Under the pieces are notes generated by a model. That model was given only the letters and a program-made list of their open reading frames with translations, was not told the DNA's origin and made no database searches. A stretch of 64,000 nucleotides of DNA, taken from the NCBI GenBank assembly GCA_024305405.1, contig JAKNDB010000108.1, forward strand, positions 1 to 64,000. The letters are read 5' to 3'. Source of the stretch: Dirofilaria immitis (lineage: Eukaryota > Nematoda > Chromadorea > Rhabditida > Onchocercidae). The translations under genes and the position numbers were made by a program. Below are positions 47,921-60,500 of this stretch, piece by piece. Position 1 is the stretch's first letter, and each line of letters opens with the position of its first letter.

Positions 47921-50900
47921 ACTATATCGGTAGCTTCTTGACGTCATGCGCCGTATATGCGCATGGGATCATTCAATTAATACCCACATACCTATTACTG
48001 CATAATACAACGAAGTCAAAATTTAAGCTCGTTTAACCGATCGTAGTATTCCCTTTATGTATTCGTTCAAAACCCAACACTACGGATTAAGGTCAAAGAG
48101 ATCAATCTCGTCTTTAAATTTTCATAAGCAACATCTACCAAATGAAGCAACACGATAAGATGATTTGATAAGGGATCGTGCGAATTCTCTAATATCAATA
48201 CTTATCGATTCCACAACACCACCAGCACCGGAAAACAATCCAAGTACAAATAAGAAATCACTACATCACCCATCATCCAACAACCGACCGATAGCGCAGC
48301 ACTGCTCTTTCTATATACCTTAGCCACGCTACTCAGCGGTTAATAGCCGAATTGCCAAAGTCAACACCCGGAGACATCCGGGACATATATCGCAGAATAT
48401 CGCAACTTCTGGTGTGGGTTTCGTTTGCGGTCTTTTAATAGTAGCAGAGAGTGGAATAGAGAAGAAGGAAGTTATAGAGAAAGATGAGAGGATGGATTGC
48501 GATTCCTATTGGTAGTTCAAGCTTGATAGGATGGCGAAAATGACCTGATGGTGATCGTGCTGATTGATATTAACTTGCTTTTGCTGTTAATGTTGATATT
48601 TGATTAGATTAGGAATTCACTGAGTATTCCAATGGTTATTCATCATCTCTTGCATAACTTTCTATGAAGAAATGTCTCAAAGGTACAGGATTTATCCGGA
48701 CAATCTCGAAGATAACAGCAATATTTTAATGAAATTTAAAAAATGGAATAAGGAATAGCATGATGCTATCCAGTCCTATCCAATTAATACTTTCCTTCGA
48801 ATGTTAATTGTATCTCAACGAATTATTCTGGAGGCTGGAAGCGGCATTGATGTAAGCTATGTTTGCTTTATCTTTTCTAGCCCTGCAATGAGTTTGTAGT
48901 GGCTGTTTATTATCAATATTGGGCAGAATTATTATTATTTTCTTAGATAATCGGCAGAGCTAGATTGTAAGCAGTTAATGCTGGTCGTATTAACTGGCCT
49001 TCATAAAAATCTTTATTCATTTCCGTCTGTTTGTGTGTGGTCTTCCTATAATTATAATTACATCTCTCTCATTAATTATTTTTACATTTCTCATTAACTT
49101 TATCTGCATTGACTCATGTAATGTCTCCAATAATCTTTAGATTTTTGAAACAGCATTTCATTTGCATCAGAGATGTTTCTAGAGCATTTAAAAAATACGT
49201 ATTATCCAAAAATATGATTGAAAATCATAGTGTGTTTATCTTCCAATCATATCTTTGGTGCTAAAGCAAACAGATAACATCATAGATCAATGCTAGGGCA
49301 ATTGCGAGTCGTGCCAGATATGTTCGATATATTCGGATTAAGCATCCACTCAAATTTTATAATCATAAGCTATCTTTTACTTTATTCAATGAATCACCGA
49401 GACTGCATCTTATGATAAGGCTTGAACTATGAATAATGAAAAGTTGAATATTGAATCGTCGGCCCAAACTTATGATACCACTTCCTAGGCGATGTTTCAA
49501 TTTTTTTCTTATAAAAAATAAGGGGATGAGTCATTCCTTGAGAATGAGAAAATCTTCGGAACCGGGACGCTAGCATACTTTTTGTTGTACAAGAGACTAC
49601 TTTCATCGTTTGACCTAACCAATACTCGAATTTGAAGCATCAACAATTCTTATTTTCATCTCTATCACTAACTTCAATTTCATGAAATTGAAGTTCCAAT
49701 CATCCACCATATAGTTTGTCCGCTCTGATGTGATCCAAAGTAGTCGTAGTCAACAATATTCAATTGATTTGCGGAATCGATGCTAAACCGTTAGTTCCTC
49801 ACGACGACCAAACGACGGGTATTTCCTTATTGTAATTTGTATTTGCAATAATTACAAATTGGCAAATCATGCTTACTTTTAACTACTATATGAGCATGTC
49901 TAACAAAACATTATTTAGAGAAATTTAAAATAATGACCGCGAAAAAGTCTCTCGCGAGAACAACTAATTTGTTAAGCTGATAAGTGCCGTAATATGCAAA
50001 TTCAAGATCTATACCATATTAATTAAAAGTTCCAAACTAAAGTCCTTTTGCTTAGGAATCTTTCTTTTGTTGCTTTGGAAAAGCCATTTTTTATGTTGTA
50101 AAATTCATGACGTATGGATTTTGAGAAGCATCTCTTACAAAATTATACACTGCAGAGTCTGCTACATCGCATGTATTCATAACTGTAAGTATTATGACGA
50201 TAGGTGGATGAAAGTCTTTCTAAATCGTATATGCTACATCGAAATTCGGCACATCGAACTGTAAAAAACTAACTACCGATAAAATCTAGAAAAAAAAAAC
50301 TGTCAAAATGCCATGACTCTTAGGTCTCAGCTATATTTGCTAATGGCTTACTTCCTCAGTTTTTTAATTCATGTATGACTTTAACATTTGATGTCCCTCG
50401 TTGACGATCAAATCATGTGGCACCTCAGTTTCAATATTTACTCCTTGTTCAACTATGACTATTAAGAATATATTGAAAGCAAAGGATAGCGTGATCAGCA
50501 GAGCTTATGTAGGAGTAAGGAAGAACTGTTACTGATGTTTGAGATGACATTCAAATTGACGTATACATTTACTTGAAATATTCCACACAAAAACATGAAA
50601 TACGTACGTGTACACAAATATTGCAGCTTCCCAAAAGACTAAACAAGTGCGTAGATACGTACATTCAGTGAGATTTGTTATGCCACTGTCGACAATCATG
50701 CATAATACTGAATCGTTTTGCTCTTCATAACTATATTGACTTCCTTTTCTCTTAAAAGAAAAAAAAAGGGTAAATCTGATACTTCAGTAAGAAAGAAACT
50801 AACATGACAAAAAAATTGAAAGTGCTTGTTCGATGAATTATCGGATACATTGTGATCTAATTTATGCAGAAGGAAACAAATATGTAAGTGTTAGAGATTC

Positions 50901-51549
50901 GCAAGAAAAGTTTCCGTCAGCGAGAAACACTACAATGAAGGACGTGAAATAACCATGGAATACGATTTTTATACGTTAAAAATGAAGAATGTAGGATGAA
51001 AACAATGAAATAAGGAATATGCAGACAGTTTTACATCTACAGGAATGTTCATTTTGTAGACGGAATTGTAAGGAAGCACCAATAGAAGATGAGCGTATTA
51101 AATGCTAATATCGAACAATAAATAAATATTAACAGAAATAATAAAAGAAATTGAAAAAGAGAGCTCTTGGCTACATGTAATATTAAAAGATGTCATTTAT
51201 GATCAACCATGCTTCGCCATATTAGCTTCTTTTTGATTTAAACTTAATCCATTAAACTAAAATGTGTTTGTATCTCACTTGCTTCTACAGTATTCCAACA
51301 TGTAAAGAAATATACTATCATTTATTCCTCATTATTTTTTTGTTCTGAAAAATAGTGCTCATTCCCCGTTAGATAATTTGAACTGAATATGAGCATCACA
51401 GTCACCTAAGAACGAAATTAACACTTTGAAAGGTGACGAACGTTATCACTTCGTCATCTACTATAGCTGTATTCTAAGTCAGATATTCTAATTAATCCTA
51501 ATTAGTTTTACGCTAAGTGAAACATTGCTACAATTGATAAATATAATAT
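47921..51549. other. Intergenic stretch between the makorin and FRMD4-type genes
   Basis: About 3.6 kb with no recognised gene. It contains the makorin promoter region and the sequence downstream of the FRMD4-type gene. Confidence 0.5.
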
Positions 51550-54500
51550 TCAAACAGCTGTGGCGTTTTTCTTTCTTCCGTTCGCTTTATCCTTGTAATA
51601 ATTCTTCAAAGAATTCATTCGGTGATCTGTGGGTGCTGTAATTATTTTTCCTAAAGAATTCCTGACGCCAAATATCCCATTTCGTACGGCAACTGGATAA
51701 GCAGGTGGTGGGGGCGTAAATTTGACGGGGATCCGGTAATTTGAACTACACGCGGTGACGTCACATTGTGTTCCGGACTGTTACATTGCTGTAACGGTGA
51801 ACGTTGCTGGTAGCGACGAATATCAGCTGACAAAAGCGGTTTGCTAAAAATAAAAATCCTCAATAGAAATATTTCAATAAATTATAAACTTAATGAAGGA
51901 GTTTGAGAGGTGACTTTTCCATATTTAAAAATTTTGGAAAAAATTTTTACTGAAAGAAAACATACCTCTTTTCAACATTAACGTGACCAGAAACTGGAAA
52001 AGTAGTGAAGCGAGAAGTACTCAGAGGTGAAGGACGAGTAACTGGGTGTCCGATACATGTTTCACGAACCATATCGTTGATTGCCAGCTGTGCTGATCGG
52101 AGCTGATGATATCCAATGGAATTACAAGATGACTGCCTACAAAAAGAAGAAAAAACTTCGATAGATTGCAACCGTTATTAAAGATAAGACATAAAAGCTG
52201 CAAATACTACTAAAGTTATTGACTTTCAACTTAATAACATGGATTCTAAATTGCTGATGATATGTAGAGAGCATCTTTGCAAACTTGAATTAAATCTTAC
52301 AGTACCCCTTCTAGATCTTAATTTAGCGGTGTTGAATTTCAAAGAAGAAACCTTTCTTTCATAGCTCGCCTGTCCAAACTTGCTGTTTTAAAACCATCAT
52401 TATAAGACCGCGATGTCGGAAGCACTGCGTAACGCAATTGTGTTCTACCATCAGTTGGCAACAAACCAGCAATAGGTGGACTATTACAACAACTACTAGT
52501 AGTTTGTTGGTATGCCTCTAGCGAAGAATTCACCAACTTCGGTCCAAGGCAGGATGAAAATGGAAAATCATCATTTTGTTGTTGTTGATGAATCATCAGC
52601 TGTCGACCCGTATCATTACTTCCTGTTCGGGCTCCTATTATACAAAGACCCTCGCTATTTTCCTGCAATTTAGTTCGCATTTCTTCATAAAAATATAAAA
52701 GACATCCAACAAAGTTTTCAACAAAAATTTCAAGATTTTTGGAAAAGTTAATTAAAAACCTGTGCAAAACGGTATTTCCAGGAAGACTGCCTCAAGGCGG
52801 TTCCGTAATCAGCAATGTTTCTTGAAGATCCACTAGACCCGATAGCAGCGTAATTAATTCGAGATTCATGCTTGTCGTTACTTTTAGTCGTAACTGATTC
52901 TTGTTCTGGCAAATCGTGATCTGAGAATGCGCGCTGCACTCGATCTTTGCAATTAGTGTGGTCCTGCATATGATTATTGAAGAGGAATCCAAAAATGCGA
53001 TCAAAAAGTTCTGAAAAACTACTACTGCACAAATTTCATAACTGCATGGATAATCTGTGGGGACTATATGAGAAATCTCAAGTTTATTTTATCACAAACA
53101 ACGAAAACTAGCAAACTCTATTACTTTATGCCAAGAAATTATGAATAGCTTACATTCAGCGTAGGAAAATTCATTTCTCTGTAGGAACTTTTGTAAGATA
53201 CACACGACTTATAACCAACATTTTCATACCTGAAACAATAAGTCATTAAATGGATGGTTGTGACCATCCATTTAATGATATACTGCAATTCAAACTATAG
53301 GTAATTCAACATTTCACAGTTCACAAAGTATCAAATGTCTCCCAACAGAAATAAGCTATTTGCCAGAGACAGTAATGATATATCAGCTAACAATCTTGAT
53401 GTTAGAAGTAGAAAAATATTTACTTATACTGCATTCCATCAGTTCGGTTTCACATCCTAGCGAAATTACAACAGAATAAAGAATAATTGGTACAGATTAT
53501 TCACGATTTACTTTTAGGAACTCAATTATTCTTCCATAAGGTTGACTTACACGGGTATATGATGATTTTCAGCACTGTGATTCTTTAGTTTCTCCCAAGA
53601 TATTCCACGTTCGGGAAGGACATAAGAGTTATGAGGAAGAAGTGAAGGTGCTGCACATTTTGATGTTCTGCAATCAAAGACGGATTCCCAAGTGATATGC
53701 CACATTCAGTCACAGTCGGAAGGAAAGTATTATTGTTATTAGCGAAATGATGAGCAGAATGAATGCTGGAGCAGGTTGATGTTGATGGATATCGTTGGAC
53801 ACACTCCCTAAAGATGTTATACATTTAGCAAATAAAATTCCCGAATCCCAAGTTTTTCAATTTAAAGTCCAAATCCCAAAAATTCATCTACGAACTCTCT
53901 TCTCAAGCTTCTTGTCTTATTAATTTTTGAGTTTATTTGTTAATCTAGATTTAGTTATACTCGAGTTCGATCAAAGCTATAATAAAATCTAAGCGCACAG
54001 CAAAAATTGAATGATAAGTGAGGGATTTTACATGGACGCTCTCCTTTGCCATCTTCATCATTGTCATTATCATCGACATCATCGTCATCATCATCATCAA
54101 CATCATCATCATCATCATCATTATCATCATCTGCTTTATTTCGATCACCATTCGCGGGGTAAGTAAATCCGGAAACGAGCCTCGAGGTGTAGCTGGACAA
54201 GATTTCGTAATCAATGAATTTGAATCATTTCGAGTATCTAATGATGTCGATTCAATTTGATAATCTGAACAGTTTCGCCAGGACCCTACAATCTTACAGG
54301 CAAAAAATCAAAACGGACGATGATAAATGATAATATTAAAATATGAGATAAATGATAATTATACGATTGTGAGAAATATGTAAGTAAAATTAGTTGTAAG
54401 AAAAATTAACCTTTATTTCCAGAAGCATTACGGACTGAAGTGCTAACATCAGGTTTGCTAGCCGAAAGTCGGAGCTGAGTGAGACCAAATTCGAGTCCCC

Positions 54501-57500
54501 GTAATTTTTGAGTAGCCGCTACCAAATCTTTTTGTCGTTTTTTCTCACCGATTTATTTGTTGTTTTATCTTTCGCTAGGCGTTCTGCTGCAGCAACGATT
54601 TTCCTGTGCAACTCGACATCCGCTTCCAGCATAGAAATTCTATCATTCTAAAGCTAGCGTTATGGAAATTCATGAGAAGGTGTTCGAAAATTGGGCACTT
54701 CTACAAAGATGAAATGTAATATTTGGATTTCAATATTAAAAAGAATTTGAAACATAGATATAAAAACTAACACTATCTACGGGTCTCTTAAAAACTTCTT
54801 CGCTGAGCGAGAAAGCTGTTCCAACACGTCGTTTCACTTTCGGCTCCTCTTCCCTGGCATTAGCGTCTTATAAATCTCTTTTGGTAATTCGCCTGTGATT
54901 TCCTTTAAAATAGATGCATTAGGGAGAATGCACAAATGAAAAAGATATCAGCATAACCTGCTAGTTCTAAATGTTTACCGCTTCTTTGATGCATACTTCC
55001 CGTAATTCATCAAGTTTCGCCAGAAGTTTTTCTTCGAGTTCATTTTTCCTTCTTTTCAACTCTCTGTACAATTCAACTTCTTTTTGCTTTTCTTCTTGAG
55101 TCTTTTCTATAAACAATAACTGAAAGGGATTTATTATAAAAACGCATAATAAAAAATGGAAGTTCTCACATCACGGTACCTCGATTCTGGACATTGTTCA
55201 ATGATGACAGTGAAATAAGAGAACCATCGGATACTTTTGCTGATGGCACACCACTGGATGAGAGTGAACTGCAATATAATTAATGCTTTAATAATTATAC
55301 TTCTGACAAGACGAAGAACTATTATTAAGCTAAGGAATTCCAACACTAACTTCAAATCAGAAAAGAAAAATGAGATAGAGGTTTAGACCCATTAAAACTA
55401 GCACAGAATATTACAATACAAAATAAGCATTGGTTTAATACAATGGGTAAGAGACAATCCCAAATAAAAAATTAATCAACAAAGGTCAAATTATTAATCC
55501 ATATAAGCACCAGTGAAATTAACTAAATCCGATTTGACTATAAAGGAAATTACCGAACCTTCGATAGCAATTTCAATCTGACACATCACACTGCATTTAA
55601 TGTTACATAAATGCGTGAAAACATTTAAAAAAAAGCTTATTGGTCTACTGAGTTATATATCAAGCTATATTGCCAGTTTTAATTAAATTATCTGTTCATT
55701 ATACGATTCTTCCATTGTTCTGAAGCTTTTTGTCACAATTCAATTGCTGACAAGTTTTGGAATCTTATTTCAAATTAAGCGCTGATGGCATGATTACAAA
55801 AAGAATACGGGAATACCGTATAATCAAATGTTTATAGGCAGAAACTCTATAGCAAACCAAAGGAGAAAGAGAGGGGATATGCAGGGAAAAAGGAGGGGCA
55901 TAAGTTTGCTCGACAATGAAAATTAATTTTAGAAAATCATTAACTACTAGTTAACTATAATTGATCGAATGGTAGAACAAAAGCATATTTCTCGAAGAAT
56001 GTGCAGTGTTAGAGGATGTATCGAATCGTGGTATGCTTCTATTTTTACTCAGTGACTCTAAACACTCTCTCTCACACCAAGCAGGCTAACTCCGACTAAA
56101 TCTCCAACCTCTGACCCGGATTCTTAATGATTTGATTTCTATAGCTGCTTTTAATTTCATCACAACTTCCTTGATTTCTCAGGTTATAATATAAGAAATG
56201 AATTCATAAAATTAAGAAGAATAAACAGATGGCCCTGAAAATAGTTTCGATCTATATGCTTTATCATTGCGGATAGTTCGAAAGTGCAATAGTCAAATTC
56301 TAATGTTTGAATCATCATCTATTGCTGACTCGAGAATCTTTCACAAGTTAGGGAGGAGAAGCAACCAAGAAATGAAAGAAAAGGTGAAAAGCTCTTGAGT
56401 GATATATGGATAGAGAATGGCGAGAAAATACAAGAAAAAGAAATCAGTTGGTATGGATGTAATTATAAAAAATGATCACTTAATTTGTACCAATTTGATA
56501 AGTGAAGTGGTAATCTTACAAACATATGATTTCGGGAGTCGATGATAATTTCAGTATTATGGAATAAACTTACTTTAAAGATGGTAGCGATGATGCAACA
56601 GATGAATGGCTCATTAGGTGACAAAGCTTCTCGCCTAGTTGCTTCAATTCAACTCCTGGATCATTCGACACAATTCTCTGAAAGTAACGAACAGTTATTT
56701 ATCCAACCAACTTATGCCCTAAAATTATGTCATCGATCTTTAAAAGTTGTAGCATAACTGCACATCCTCTCTTTTATCCTCATCGATAGATGATCCAAAA
56801 TGCATTTGTAATATTTCTGCGATTGTGCGTTCGTAACCAGGAAACATCGCAATTAAATTTCTTGATTTGTAAGATATTTTAATTGCAAAAAAATCAGTTC
56901 AATCGAGATCTTACTTTTTCTTGATAAAGAATACATGACTAATTTCTTTGCAACAGTACTGAGTGAAGTAAATGTTTGTGATCCATTATTTTCGACAGAC
57001 GATTCTTCCTCTTTCTTTGACTTGTTTCTTTTATTCTGATGAAGACTGTTGACAATCACTTGTCAGTTAACGCCAAACTATTTCCCATACTAAGACTAGT
57101 TTAGCCATTTCACTGAACAACGTGATAACTGGAAGGAAATTAAAGTATTGAAAACGAGACACATAATTAATGAGCACTTCCCACAACCGCTCCCCTTCTC
57201 TACCACTTCCCTTCCACTCCAATAAGGATTACTGACGACTAACAGACCTCATCATGCATTGAAGTAAATTCGTAATAACGACTTGAAAATGAACTTAGAC
57301 AATTCATAATAAACTCTAAAGAAATAAACTCTAAAGAAAATGTAGAAGCAGATATTCTGAAAAAGGCAGTAAATGAAGATTCTACACAGACAACTGCTTT
57401 CTTTTGTGACACATTTCATTCAAACATCTTCCCTTTCATTTCACTGCTTAACCCGAAAACCCGACTTTCGTCTGACATCCTCATTCATGTATCCAAGAAA

Positions 57501-60500
57501 AGAGATTTACTCAGCATATTTTGAACATCAGCACGAGTCATGGCAATAGTCGAAAAGTAGTTGACGACAGGGCCGCAAAGCACATGAAGAAAATCCAGTG
57601 GTCAATACACTCAGACATTCATCAAAGCAAGCTAACTGCATCACATCTCGTACAAATGACCATATCAGTTACTAACATGTTAAGAACTCAATTTCGATAT
57701 TATGAGATAAACTGTAACCAATATTATATGCATTAAATATTGCCACTACAACAACGGACGGATAGTTGCGTTATTCATCGCTGTTATGATACATAATCTG
57801 GTTTGCGTGTTGTATGTGCGTGAGTATGTATGTGTATATGTGCATGTATACTATGTGTGCTATTTGGAGTAATGTTAGGATGATGATGTATGGTAAAATT
57901 TCGATTGAATCAAAATCATTCGCTGCATCGTGCAGTACAGTATGATTGATGTTAGTGGTAGTTCATATCGACTACTGTTTCCGAGCGGTTGATCTTGTCG
58001 CTTGTGTGGATTGTTGTTTTGGATGAATGGATGATGATTTTTGTGAGCTGTTTCTTTCGGGTATTGAGAATATTTGTTTATTTGGATTGCTTGTTAATAA
58101 GATCCATACATACTTATATTTTGAACGCTTCTATATACAAAATGCTATATACTTCTCATCCGCAACTCAATTTCGATTATCTATGCTACAGGAAGGCCGA
58201 TAGAAGTCTTGCGTTTCGAATAATGACTGTAAAAGTTCCAAGATGAGACATTAAACTAATATCAATAATAAACCCTGCAAATATCATTCATATCCATCAT
58301 TGATCAGATAATTATTGAGAATCGAAAATGCAAGAAGCATTATTTCTTGCAGATCATATATATCAGATCAATAAACTGATCAGACAGAAATATAACGCAC
58401 GCAACTATTACTGGAATTAAATAACATAATAATATGCACATTTGTCCTCACAAAGCGTTGTATTATGTTATTTATCAACATACAGTTTTCGTGTCGCAAC
58501 TTGTAGGGACCCCAGTAGTTGAACCGTCTTTCTGCTCTATTAAAATTACATTCACAGTAGTATACATTTATGGTCCCAATTCTTGTGTGAATTTGCGATG
58601 CTTCTTCTCGAATCATGTATTATCATGTTAAAATCTTACGGCTTATCCGTTAATTATTACCTGAAATGATTATTCCATCTACCTGACTTATCAACACTAT
58701 CTTGAATATAAATATCTTGAATTATCTGTCGATGAATATCTTTCTCTTATGTTGAATATACAATCTCTCTTAAAATATACATGATTATTTTTTTATCTTA
58801 AACATTATCTTGAATATACATGACTCGAGAAGCAACAACCACTGAGCAAATTAAAAGTTGATTTCATAATGTGAGTTAATCTGAAAGACGTACGAAAAAG
58901 CAATAATAACTTTGAGCAAATACAAAAAATGGCACTTAGTATCCCCTGAACAACTTTGTTAATTCTACGGAATTCTTAGTGAGATAATTAACTATGATAA
59001 TCTATAAGCCTTAACCGGCTAACTGGAGATTACTTCAATTGAAAGCTTTAAGCAAATGGGAATATGGCAGAGAGTGCGAGGACTCAATTATTTTGTTAAT
59101 AAATATTAATTATCTCACTAACAAAGTTGTTCAGGAGATACTAAGTGCCATTTCAAGAAGTAAAGAAGTGATGGATAGATACGATACAAACAGATGCACA
59201 AATACGGATAAACCATGCTCATCGGTTGAGATGATATTTATCCATTTTATCCCAATATTATTGCAACAGTTTAGTGTGGAGAAGGAACACTTAATTCTTA
59301 TCCTTATTAGTTTATGACAAAAAAATCAAACCACTTTTTTTATTTTTCAAAGTTTTATGAATGGGAAGCGTGAATAAAGTAAGAAAACGACGAAAGAATA
59401 TTCTTCATATGTGGTATTTTTAGAATTGGATGTCTACGTGTATGCTTTATTGAAAGCATACATCGAAAAACATCTTTTCACAATAAAAACTCTGAATGAC
59501 AGACTATTTACAGACAAATAATGATGTTTGACAGATTTACTCCACTTTAAAATCTGAAATTGATTGCTAATCGGTAACAAAGAAAACAACAGATCACTAA
59601 TTTTCGTACAAAAGTAAACCACAGTAATGGAAGTTGGAAGAATAATCAACAGATCCAGCATTATTTTCATTATTTTTTAGAGATAATGGGTGAGAAGAAG
59701 TTGCGCTTACCTTAGCACTAGCACATGTCCGCTGATCCAAATAAAACTGATGAAGTGAAACTGCTGTTGACCAAATTGTTTTGCACAAGAAGTTACTGTC
59801 ACAGTAGAAAGCATGCACTTGCACAGCAGAGGATGCTACTGACCGCCTGGATACAGACATTCTAAAAATAATACAATCATACTTGGGAGTAAGCGAATCA
59901 CAAATCGATGCCTTCAGTCAAATTAGAATGTAGGCAGTGGTGCACATTCGATATTCAAAAAAAAAGTTATATTGGATTGTAACTCTACCACAGAAAAAAA
60001 AATTAATACATATCTCAAAGTGCATTAAGCAAGAGTTTTAATTTTATTTCTTACACTTACTGTGTAGTGGGATCTTTTACAGCTTTTGCGAGCTCATCAT
60101 CAGAATCCAAACAACCCGTACTATCCAAAATACTATTTGCATTGCCAGATGATTGTACAACTCTGAAGAACTATCAAATCGACAGAAAAAGTATTTGTTA
60201 TTTTAGGAAGGAACTCTAAATAATGTTTTAGTTCGAATATTCTAAAGACAAATGGTAAGACACAATTCCGACGAATGGGAAAAATACAGCACCTAAGAAC
60301 GGAAATATTTATACACTTCTATGAGTAATTATAGAAATATTAGTTATCGTTTTGATTATTGCAAGCAGCAATAAATTTTCATTTGATATAAGCTTTTTAT
60401 ATCAAACAACTGAGGCATTAGAAGCTGGTTTCTTTGAAAATTAAGAAACTATGATAATATCAAGGTAAAAATCTATAAATAATGTAAAACGCATAAGAAG

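Noticed and set aside
54018..54260. Plus-strand poly-Ile hydrophobic frame
   Set aside because: Antisense reading of the ATC microsatellite.
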